64,000 nucleotides of DNA from the NCBI RefSeq assembly GCF_029537395.1, contig NZ_CP120677.1, forward strand, positions 558,001 to 622,000. Reading direction: 5' to 3'. The notes beneath the pieces were generated by a model. That model was not told where the DNA came from. It searched no databases and saw only the letters and a list, made by a program, of their open reading frames with translations. Below, one piece after another: positions 48,089-54,693 of this stretch (its first letter is position 1; every line of letters starts with the position of its first letter). A program made the position numbers and the translations under genes. The DNA comes from Tissierella sp. Yu-01. Lineage in GTDB: Bacteria > Bacillota > Clostridia > Tissierellales > Tissierellaceae.

Positions 48089-48124
48089 CTATCTTCCTTT
48101 CATTGTTTAATAATGAAAAGATAG
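48089..48124 (-). promoter_or_regulatory. hairpin enclosing the integrase ribosome binding site
   Basis: On the minus strand CTATCTT pairs with AAGATAG and TTCATT with AATGAA. The AAAGGAAG ribosome binding site lies in the stem, two bases before the ATG. The structure should restrict integrase translation. Confidence 0.6.
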
Positions 48125-48283
48125 CAATTAATAAAATAAACATTTCCATTAAAGCAGAATGATAACAATCGTATATATTCGTAAGTTATAAAATTATTAT
48201 AAAAACTTTATAAAATATCTTATATTTCTATAAATATGAGCATATAATTATATAAAGATAAATTAAATAGGTCGGAAAATAAT

Positions 48284-48434
48284 AGGAGTAGAGTAACTTT
48301 TGGTTCTCTCTGGAATTCATAATGGCAGGAAATTTTAAGGATATTGAACGTCAGTGAAATAACCTTTTTAGGATAGGATTTTTAAATGGTTATGAATTTC
48401 AAGGGTAGGAGCTGAAGGTGAAATACTCCTTTTT
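48284..48434 (+). ncRNA. structured leader E1 with terminator-like outer stem
   Basis: The outer stem AGGAGTA (48284-48290) pairs with TACTCCT (48424-48430) and is followed by a T-run. Inside are a small hairpin GAG-t-AAC/GTT-c-CTC and a stem AATTCATAA (48314-48322) with TTATGAATT (48390-48398). The 3' part GAAGGTGAAATACTCCTTTTT is shared with leader E2. It lies about 50 bases before the ribosome binding site of the next small gene. Confidence 0.65.
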
Positions 48435-48497
48435 GTTTTGGAAATTTTTAAGGGAAAAGAAAACTAAAAACAAATAAAAATTAAGGAGGAGAATGTT

Positions 48498-48728
48498 ATG
48501 AAAAAAATCATATTTTCAATTTTAATTATTTTTATATTAGTGTCTCTTTCATCTAAATTAACAACTGATATTACCAATGACTTTATAGATGACATTAATA
48601 CAAGTTTAAGGGGAACTATTAGGATACAAAAAATTAGTAATAATAAGGCTTTGGATAGTAATATAAGTGCTTTAAATCGCTTTCTAAGCGATTTAGAAGA
48701 CGATCTAATGATTAGCCACAAACTTTAA
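48498..48728 (+). CDS. small exported or membrane protein of unknown function
   Basis: 76 residues; ATG after TTAAGGAGGAGAATGTT. A hydrophobic N-terminus (MKKIIFSILIIFILVSLSS) is a signal peptide or anchor; the rest is polar and Asn/Asp-rich with no known motif. It is preceded by the structured leader E1 and followed by a hairpin terminator at 48836. First rightward gene of the second element. Confidence 0.65.
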   Translation: MKKIIFSILIIFILVSLSSKLTTDITNDFIDDINTSLRGTIRIQKISNNKALDSNISALNRFLSDLEDDLMISHKL

Positions 48729-48835
48729 TTTAGGGGCTGTACAAGCCTTATATGTTAGAAATTTCAATGTTATAAGTTTTTTATTACTAATATTATTGCT
48801 ATCATCTTTAGTCCTTCCAAAACTTCTAAAAAATT

Positions 48836-48861
48836 AAAGAAGAAGCAACTGCTTCTTCTTT
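48836..48861 (+). terminator. hairpin terminator downstream of the small exported protein
   Basis: AAAGAAGAAGC/GCTTCTTCTTT, loop AACT. Confidence 0.8.
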
Positions 48862-49159
48862 AAAACTTAGTCAAACACTTTTAGACTAATAATATTTGAT
48901 TTTTTATTATAAAATGTATTTAGAAAAATAGAATACTAAAAACAAATAAAAAATGTTCCAGTCGCTAACCAGTTCTACCAAAACTGATTAACCGATTGCC
49001 TTGTATCAGACTTACAAGAACAACCACTTACTGAAACATACATATATAATAATTATATATATGTTTTAGTGAATTATTCAAAAAATGTTCTAATTGATAT
49101 ACAAGTGCTATTGGTTTAACGACTAAATAGCACTTTTTATTTTACAAAAAACAACTAAA
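48862..49159. other. non-coding stretch with two strong hairpins
   Basis: No gene seen. An imperfect 17-bp AT hairpin lies at about 49036-49070 (AAACATA...TATGTTT). A terminator AAGTGCTATT (49103-49112)/AATAGCACTT (49126-49135) with a T-run follows, implying a transcript ending near 49140. Confidence 0.6.
49103..49139 (+). terminator. terminator upstream of the large RNA candidate
   Basis: 10-bp perfect stem, 13-base loop, T-run. It separates the large RNA candidate from upstream transcription. Confidence 0.8.
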
Positions 49160-49744
49160 ATCCTATATGTATTGAAGATGCACCTAATTGACATTAGGTA
49201 AAAATATAGGTTTGTAATGTAGGTTAATCTCTGATGCATTACAAGACAACTTAATATTTACATACATTCTAGGGACGAACCACACTAATGTGCCATATAG
49301 AGTGTATAGGAACTTGAAATAGTTCCAAAATTTTAAGTAGAGATAGAGTAGGGCAAAGCCCAATTTAAGTGAGAAAGCCATATCGGATAGGTTTGATGGT
49401 ATGTTTCCTATCTAGGTGAAACTGGTAATTATGTCAATAGACATAAGTTGCAGAGGTTAAAACTAAGTGGTGAGTATCGACCGTTGTATCACTAAGAGTT
49501 TGTTATATGAAATTCAATTATTGAATACCTGTTTAAAAGAGGATATGGAGGATCCTTGACCCGTGCAACACTCGACAGGCAAGTAGTATAATAAATCGAG
49601 AATAAGATAATAAGATGAAATAGTTCTTATTTATCTGAGTTCTTAGGTGGGGGTTGGATAGATTGTGTCTATTTTAAGTTTTCTAATAGTATAATAATTC
49701 TTCTAAAAGGCTATTAGATTAACAAAAAATACTTTTTATTTTTT
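49160..49744 (+). ncRNA. candidate large structured RNA (about 585 nt)
   Basis: No coding potential, but many helices can be read: 49162-49168/49204-49210, 49182-49188/49193-49199, 49212-49219/49237-49244, 49309-49314/49321-49326, 49351-49354/49358-49361, 49386-49391/49407-49412, 49431-49435/49440-49444, 49466-49472/49487-49493, 49571-49575/49596-49600, 49605-49615/49625-49636 and 49682-49689/49711-49718. A long-range helix joins GTTGCA-GA-GGTTAA (49447-49460) with TTGACC-CG-TGCAAC (49556-49569). It ends in an A/T terminator (49724-49744). Size and location in a mobile element recall the ROOL/GOLLD RNAs, but membership is not shown. Confidence 0.5.
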
Positions 49745-49836
49745 GGCTTTAAAATAGGGGTACCTAGCCGTACTCTACCCAAAAATAGCAATGTATTTAA
49801 TAAAACACTAATTAATTGGACACCAAACAAACATTG

Positions 49837-50126
49837 TTCTTTCAGAAGAAATAAAAACTTCTTGCTTACTAAATAAGAACAAATCAATCTTTTCAGTTTT
49901 TATTTTTTGTTTGAAAGGTCATTGAAGAATTAAGGCTAAATCTTAAGAAGGGGGACACCCCCTCGTTTTTCTTTAAGTTAAAAAGGATAAAGTTAAATAT
50001 GAAAAACTTCACCCCAGATGATATCACGAGACATTTGAACTTTTAATTATTAGATTATGATTAACTACTTATTCAAATGTCAAAGAGAGGAAATTGAAAA
50101 ATTGTTAAAATGCTTCAATTTTTTTT
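49837..50126 (+). ncRNA. second structured non-coding segment with terminator
   Basis: A long stem CTTTCA...AAATAAAAAC (about 49839-49858) faces GTTTTTATTT...TGAAAG (about 49896-49917). A GGGGG/CCCCC-type hairpin follows at 49950-49963, then GACATTTGAA (50030-50039)/TTCAAATGTC (50072-50081), and a terminator AAATTGAA (50091-50098)/TTCAATTT (50114-50121) with a T-run. No ORF. It may be a separate small RNA or the 3' part of the larger one. Confidence 0.4.
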
Positions 50127-50286
50127 CTTTGATTTTTAGAGAGAGCTAATTTTCATTTTCATATAGGTCATTGAAGATAGTGGATTATAATTCTGTTTTA
50201 ATGGAAAAGAATCAATAAAAACCTACTAATATGATAAATATCAAAGCAATTAGTACTTTGAAAATTAAATATAGGAGGTTTTTTTA

Positions 50287-51060
50287 ATGAAAAAAGAAAA
50301 AATTGATATGCACAGATTGGAAGATATTTCAGCTGAAGAATGTTTAAAGATACTCCAGGAAGTAGAGAGTTATATAATTGGGATGGATTTAAAAGTCCAA
50401 GGTCATGAAGAAGCCTACAAAAAGAAAGGTTTTATACTTCCTTATTTATATGCCTACGATAATTTTCTTTGGGGAAGGTGGAGTTATTGGCACAAAATAC
50501 TTGCTAAGAAAACTACGAAAGGGTCAGGAAATATTCCACAAATTAAATTTTCATCAATAGATGATAAAAGGGTTCAGATTACACTTGATATGCTAAGAAC
50601 GTGTCTAAATCATCCAGAAGCAACTATTAGCAACTTTGCAGATTGGCTTTTATGGGGCTTTGGGCAAGGAGATGAACTAAACATCCCTAAAGAATTAAAT
50701 AAACATTATTATGAAAACTTTGATATATTCTTTTTACAAGATAATCCCTTTGACTATTTTTCAATAATCTTAGAAGAATGCTCTAGTGAGGGCTCAAAAA
50801 AATTAACAGGATACTATTCAACTCCATTTGATCTTGCTCAATTAATATATAAACTTATGAATAACAAGCAAGAAAAAAATAAAACAATATATGACGGGTG
50901 TGTAGGGTGTGGAGCATTATTATTACCAGCATCTAATTATCACTTAAAGGCTTATGGTCAAGATATTAGTCTAATAGCCTTAAAATTATGTCTTATACAG
51001 TTTATTATTTATGCTCCTTGGTTTGCTCATCATCCAGAAGACATTGAATTGGTTGATTAG
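50287..51060 (+). CDS. truncated N6-adenine methylase-like protein lacking the catalytic motif
   Basis: 257 residues; ATG after ATATAGGAGGTTTTTTTA. The C-terminal third has the early motifs of N6-DNA methylases: YYSTPFDLAQLIYKLM (176-191), YDGCVGCGALLLPAS (202-216, SAM-binding motif I with an altered Gly box) and AYGQDISLIALKLC. It stops before any NPPF/NPPY catalytic motif. The N-terminal 170 residues are unrecognised. Similar short proteins occur in Firmicutes mobile elements. It may bind SAM or DNA without methylating, or need a partner chain. It stands alone after a 1.5 kb gap. Confidence 0.6.
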   Translation: MKKEKIDMHRLEDISAEECLKILQEVESYIIGMDLKVQGHEEAYKKKGFILPYLYAYDNFLWGRWSYWHKILAKKTTKGSGNIPQIKFSSIDDKRVQITLDMLRTCLNHPEATISNFADWLLWGFGQGDELNIPKELNKHYYENFDIFFLQDNPFDYFSIILEECSSEGSKKLTGYYSTPFDLAQLIYKLMNNKQEKNKTIYDGCVGCGALLLPASNYHLKAYGQDISLIALKLCLIQFIIYAPWFAHHPEDIELVD

Positions 51061-51110
51061 ATTATTTTATCTTAAGGATACTGAAAAAATATTAAGGAGG
51101 TTTTCATAAA

Positions 51111-51341
51111 ATGAAAAACAATAAAAATAAAATTTATACTGATCACTTTTTAGTAAATCTACCAACTAGAGTTGAAGTTAAATATTATTTTGATAATATC
51201 GATTTAGACGAGTTAGGTGAAGAAGAGATGGATCAAATTGCTAATGATTTAGAACAAGGATACATTCAAGGAAGTTTAATACACTATGATGAAAATAGTA
51301 AAGAGTATCAAGGATGGTGGAAGTTAAAGCAAATTTTTTAA
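51111..51341 (+). CDS. small acidic protein of unknown function
   Basis: 76 residues; ATG after TTAAGGAGGTTTTCATAAA. Acidic middle (DNIDLDELGEEEMDQIANDLEQGYIQGSLI) and C-terminal GWWKLKQIF. No family recognised. The gene follows the methylase-like gene by 50 bases and is ended by a strong terminator, so the two may share a transcript. Confidence 0.7.
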   Translation: MKNNKNKIYTDHFLVNLPTRVEVKYYFDNIDLDELGEEEMDQIANDLEQGYIQGSLIHYDENSKEYQGWWKLKQIF

Positions 51342-51364
51342 AGTCAGCTTAAAGCTGACTTTTT
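51341..51364 (+). terminator. terminator after the 76-residue protein
   Basis: AAGTCAGC/GCTGACTT, loop TTAAA, T-run. Confidence 0.9.
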
Positions 51365-51383
51365 CTTTCTTAGAACAAATTCA

Positions 51384-51413
51384 TTGAATAAATTAATATT
51401 TACAGTCTATTAT
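51384..51413 (+). promoter_or_regulatory. possible promoter of leader E2
   Basis: TTGAAT, 18-base spacer, TATTAT, about 30 bases upstream of the leader's outer stem. Confidence 0.45.
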
Positions 51414-51444
51414 AGAGTATAGCAAATATTAAAGGTAAGAAAAC

Positions 51445-51607
51445 AAAAGGTGTAGAGTAGCTTTCGTGATAAGTCATTGAAAAAGCTCTCTGAAAGAATT
51501 CAAAAAGGTAGGAAATCTAAAAATGGTCGGAGCTTACAATGGGTTAGATTTTCTCTGTAAAGAATTCTTTAGGAGAGGACTTATAGAAGGTGAAATACTC
51601 CTTTTTT
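51445..51607 (+). ncRNA. structured leader E2 with terminator-like outer stem
   Basis: The outer stem AAAAGG-t-GTA (51445-51454) pairs with TAC-t-CCTTTT (51596-51605) and a T-run. Hairpin GAG-t-AGCTTT/AAAGCT-CTC; stem AAAGAATTC (51493-51501)/GAATTCTTT (51562-51570); inner stem GAAATCTAA (51512-51520)/TTAGATTTTC (51544-51553). The order and several sequences match leader E1, with paired changes. Only about 37 bases separate it from the next ribosome binding site. Confidence 0.7.
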
Positions 51608-51660
51608 AAGATTGTTATATAAAAATAAAAATCAAACGAAAACAAGGAGGATGATTGTTT

Positions 51661-51966
51661 ATGAAAACAACAATAATAATTAAAAGAAAAAGTGATATTG
51701 ATAATTTATTAAATAAAATGCCAAAAGGAAGTAAAATAACTGTTCCAGCTATCTTTGGAGGTTATGGAAAAGGTGTTTTTGAATTTGAAAAAGTAGATAA
51801 CAATACTTTTAAAAATCAAAGCTCTGGACAAAACTGGAAAGATAAAGAGGTTTCTAATGTTGATAGAGAATGTGTAATAAAAGCAATTTGGGAAAATAGA
51901 AAAGCTTTTAATCAACATAAGAAAGATTTAATAAGTTCAGGATTTCCAATTATTGATTATCACTAA
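51661..51966 (+). CDS. small basic protein of unknown function
   Basis: 101 residues from the ATG at 51661; AAGGAGG lies ten bases upstream, the TTG at 51655 is only four away. Sequence TIIIKRKSDIDNLLNKMPKGSKITVPAIFGGYGKGVFEFEKV looks like a small beta-rich fold; the rest is charged. No family recognised. It is preceded by leader E2 and followed by its own terminator. Confidence 0.7.
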   Translation: MKTTIIIKRKSDIDNLLNKMPKGSKITVPAIFGGYGKGVFEFEKVDNNTFKNQSSGQNWKDKEVSNVDRECVIKAIWENRKAFNQHKKDLISSGFPIIDYH

Positions 51967-51973
51967 AAAGAAG

Positions 51974-52001
51974 ACAGGCTATTAATTTAGTCTGTTTTTT
52001 T
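51974..52001 (+). terminator. terminator after the 101-residue protein
   Basis: ACAGGCTA/TAGTCTGT with one G-U pair, loop TTAATT, T-run. Confidence 0.85.
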
Positions 52002-52097
52002 ATGCCATTAAGTATAAAAACATATATAAGACTTATTTTTATTATAAAAACAACCTCTCTTCAATATAGTACAACAAGATAAAAAAACAATGGTATG

Positions 52098-52195
52098 AGA
52101 TAAAAAAGGTCGGAATTCTTAAAAGGTTGAACTTCTTTAGGGTTAGGAAACTAAAAGGAGCAAGATTCTGATACTTATTATCTCTTTTTGTGTTT
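52098..52195 (+). ncRNA. structured leader E3 upstream of radC
   Basis: The outer stem GAGATAA pairs with TTATCTC near 52183-52189 and is followed by TTTTT. A middle stem is CGGAAT-CTT/AAGATTCTG, and the inner hairpin is CTTCTTTAG/CTAAAAGGAG. The terminator-like end lies only about 20 bases before the radC ribosome binding site, so no promoter fits between them. Confidence 0.6.
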
Positions 52196-52221
52196 TTTGA
52201 AAACAAAAGGGAGGAATAAGA

Positions 52222-52869
52222 ATGATAGGTCAATTAAAATTAATCGAGGAAAAAGAAATTAAAAAGGATAATATTAAAGAACGGGCAGAGAAATATGGAG
52301 TAGATACTTTATTCAACTATGAAGCTTTAGCCCTTATAACAGGAATTAAAGAAGAATCTTTACAAAAGTTTAGTTCTTTAAGAGAAGTTAAAGAAGAATT
52401 ACCACTGTTAGGTATAACAAAAATCCAAAGGCTTAAACTAGAAGCATTTTTCACTATGGCAATTAGATTTAGTAAAGAAAATAGAGGCAATAAGATTAAA
52501 ATAACAACTCCAGAAATTGTTTCAGATTTATTAACGGATGAAATGAAGTTTCTACAAAAAGAAGAGTTTAGAATTCTAATATTAGATACTAAGAATCAAA
52601 TTACGAAGGTAGAAACTATAAGCATTGGAACATTGAATGCTTCTATAGTTCATCCTAGGGAAGTATTCAAAACTGCCTTATTAAACAGTGCTAATTCAAT
52701 AATCTTAGTGCATAATCATCCTTCGGGAGATCCTACACCTTCTAATGAAGATATAAACATCACTAATAGATTAATTGATGCTGGGACTTTATTAGGTATT
52801 AAGGTTTTAGATCATATCATCTTAGGTGATAACAGATATCTATCTTTTAAAGAAAAAAATCTTATATAA
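52222..52869 (+). CDS. RadC-family JAB-domain protein
   Basis: 215 residues; ATG after AAGGGAGGAATAAG. An N-terminal UPF0758-like helical part (about 1-85) precedes a JAB/MPN metalloprotease-like domain with HPREVFKTAL, the JAMM motif HNHPSGDPTPSNED and GIKVLDHIILGD. Such proteins are common accessory genes on plasmids, phages and ICEs; the older DNA-repair label is not supported by biochemistry. It is preceded by leader E3. Catalytic-type metal ligands are intact. Confidence 0.9.
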   Translation: MIGQLKLIEEKEIKKDNIKERAEKYGVDTLFNYEALALITGIKEESLQKFSSLREVKEELPLLGITKIQRLKLEAFFTMAIRFSKENRGNKIKITTPEIVSDLLTDEMKFLQKEEFRILILDTKNQITKVETISIGTLNASIVHPREVFKTALLNSANSIILVHNHPSGDPTPSNEDINITNRLIDAGTLLGIKVLDHIILGDNRYLSFKEKNLI

Positions 52870-52887
52870 AATTGGGAGGAAATTATA

Positions 52888-53016
52888 ATGGAAAAAGAAC
52901 TTAATAAAGGTGAATTAGATTTCTTAGATTTTATATCAAAGGAAAAAGAAAATGAATACGATCGTATTATGGACAAACTATTTTGTGATTATGAAAATAG
53001 TTTATTTGTCCCATAA
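52888..53016 (+). CDS. 42-residue small acidic protein
   Basis: ATG after TTGGGAGGAAATTATA, an excellent ribosome binding site; 42 residues, Glu/Asp/Lys-rich (KGELDFLDFISKEKENEYDRIMDKL). It is followed by a strong terminator and lies 18 bases after radC, so it probably shares its transcript. No homologue recognised. Confidence 0.65.
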   Translation: MEKELNKGELDFLDFISKEKENEYDRIMDKLFCDYENSLFVP

Positions 53017-53022
53017 AGAGAG

Positions 53023-53055
53023 AACTCTTAGCCTAATATCGGCTAGGGGTTTTTT
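53023..53055 (+). terminator. terminator after the radC unit
   Basis: AACTCTTAGCC/GGCTAGGGGTT with G-U pairs, 7-base loop, T-run. Confidence 0.9.
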
Positions 53056-53177
53056 CTATGATAAGACTTAATAAAACTACAGTTTATGAATATTTAGGCT
53101 TTAGATTCATATAATAAACTATAAAGTTATGATGTTAACATTTTAAAAAATATAAAATATAAGGAGGATGATTTTTT

Positions 53178-54512
53178 ATGAACAAAAGAGGTTTTACATT
53201 AATTGAACTTATTGTAGTAATAGCAATTGTAGGGGTATTAGTTTTAATAGCAACCCCCAAATTTTTAAATTATACTGCTGAAGCTAGAGAAGCAAGAATT
53301 AAACATAACATAAAAGTAGCTGAAAATGAAGTAGAAATATATTTAATTAAGAACGAGGCATTACCTGATCATTGGAAATATGTAGAAGGAAATGTATTGG
53401 AGCAAGCAAAACTAGAAGGTAGATTGTATGATAGAGAAGGTTTAGTAACAGATGAAGTAGAAGGTGCTTTTAATTTTTTTACAATATCAGTATATGCTAA
53501 CGAATTTGAAGGCAGATATAAGGAAATTGCTAGTGACTTTATAGACAGTAGGGAAAAGGGAAAATTCTATGTAATTGAAACAAGTCCAAAAGTATTTTTT
53601 ATAGATAATAATATAGATGGAGAAGAATCAGAAGAACCAAATGGTACATATGGTCCTAATGGAGAATTTATTCCAGAAGGTTATGTTTTAGCAACAGATG
53701 ATGATTTTGATGGAAGTACTGATGGTAACTTTAGATATAAAGGAAATGATGAATATGTAGTAATTCCACATATAATTAAAGGAATGCCAGTTACTTCATA
53801 TCAACGAATGTTTGAAGGGACTTATATTAAAGGTGTGGCTTCTAATAATACTAATATAAATAATATGGATACTATGTTTGGGCTTACTAAGGCTTTAGAG
53901 TTAGATTTAAGTAACCTTGATACATCGAATACAACAAAAATAGGTAGTATGTTTTGGGCAAGTCAGGCCACTAAATTAAATTTAAGTAATTTTGATACTT
54001 CAAACGTAACAAGGATGTATGGTATGTTTGAAAGTAGTCAAGCAATAGAAATAATTGGGTTAGATAAATTTGATACTTCTAGTGTAACTGATATGAAAAA
54101 TATGTTTCGTAACAGTAAAGTTAAAGAGCTAAATTTAGGTGGTTGGGATACATCTAATGTAGTTAATATGGATAGAATGTTTGAAAAAAGTCAATTTGTT
54201 AAAATAGATTTAAGTAACTTTAATACTTTTAAGGTGAATGATATGAGTTTTATGTTTGCTGATAGTCAAGTAGAAGAATTGAATTTGAGTAGTTTTGACA
54301 CATCAAGAGTAGAAAAGATGTTATGTATGTTTTTAAATAGTAAAGTTAAAACATTAGACTTAAGTAGTTTTAATACAGCTAATGTAACTGATATGGGAGG
54401 CATGTTTTCTGGAAGTGTAGCAACTGAAGGATATTCAAGGACCCAAGAAGATGCAGATAGATTCAATGCTAGTTCGTCTAAACCAATTGATTTAACTTTT
54501 ATAGTAAAATAA
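53178..54512 (+). CDS. type IV prepilin fused to DUF285/BspA surface repeats
   Basis: 444 residues; ATG after TAAGGAGGATGATTTTTT. Residues 1-30 are a classic class III signal, MNKRG followed by FTLIELIVVIAIVGVLVLIA: cleavage expected after Gly5, with Glu at mature position 5. Residues 30-150 form a pilin-like globular region. From about 165 a BspA-type start (YVLATDDDFDG, YVVIPHIIKGMPVTS) leads into about eight 22-24 residue DUF285 repeats (to about 410) with the pattern LDLSxFDTSxVTDMxxMF. Pilin and DUF285 domains are each well known; the fusion is unusual. Likely a surface or pilus-tip adhesin. No prepilin peptidase or assembly ATPase is in the window. Confidence 0.85.
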   Translation: MNKRGFTLIELIVVIAIVGVLVLIATPKFLNYTAEAREARIKHNIKVAENEVEIYLIKNEALPDHWKYVEGNVLEQAKLEGRLYDREGLVTDEVEGAFNFFTISVYANEFEGRYKEIASDFIDSREKGKFYVIETSPKVFFIDNNIDGEESEEPNGTYGPNGEFIPEGYVLATDDDFDGSTDGNFRYKGNDEYVVIPHIIKGMPVTSYQRMFEGTYIKGVASNNTNINNMDTMFGLTKALELDLSNLDTSNTTKIGSMFWASQATKLNLSNFDTSNVTRMYGMFESSQAIEIIGLDKFDTSSVTDMKNMFRNSKVKELNLGGWDTSNVVNMDRMFEKSQFVKIDLSNFNTFKVNDMSFMFADSQVEELNLSSFDTSRVEKMLCMFLNSKVKTLDLSSFNTANVTDMGGMFSGSVATEGYSRTQEDADRFNASSSKPIDLTFIVK

Positions 54513-54541
54513 TATAAAAAGAGCAAATCCTCTTTTTATAT
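54513..54541 (+). terminator. terminator after the pilin fusion
   Basis: TATAAAAAGAG/CTCTTTTTATA, loop CAAATC. Confidence 0.85.
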
Positions 54542-54667
54542 AACAAAAATCTGTTCTAATGGAAATAGTGTAGGGATGCTTTATTAATATATATTTAATA
54601 GCTTCAGACGAGAAAACAATTGAAATGTTTAGGTTAGAATATATGAAACTTTCCAAATTGTAGAAAG

Positions 54668-54693
54668 AAAGAGGCTAAAAAAGCCTCTTTTTT
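54668..54693. terminator. bidirectional terminator before the minus-strand coiled-coil gene end
   Basis: AAAGAGGCT/AGCCTCTTT, loop AAAAA, with T-rich ends on both strands. It touches the stop codon of the gene at 54692. Confidence 0.85.

Noticed and set aside
48714-48832. A hydrophobic peptide frame (ISFLLLILLLSSLVLPKLL) after the 76-residue gene
   Set aside because: There is no start codon in that frame upstream of the hydrophobic stretch; it could only be expressed by a frameshift, for which no slippery site was seen.
48960-50286. Group II or group I intron, or tmRNA, as the explanation of the large non-coding region
   Set aside because: No domain V-like hairpin, no intron-encoded reverse transcriptase and no tRNA-like ends could be found.
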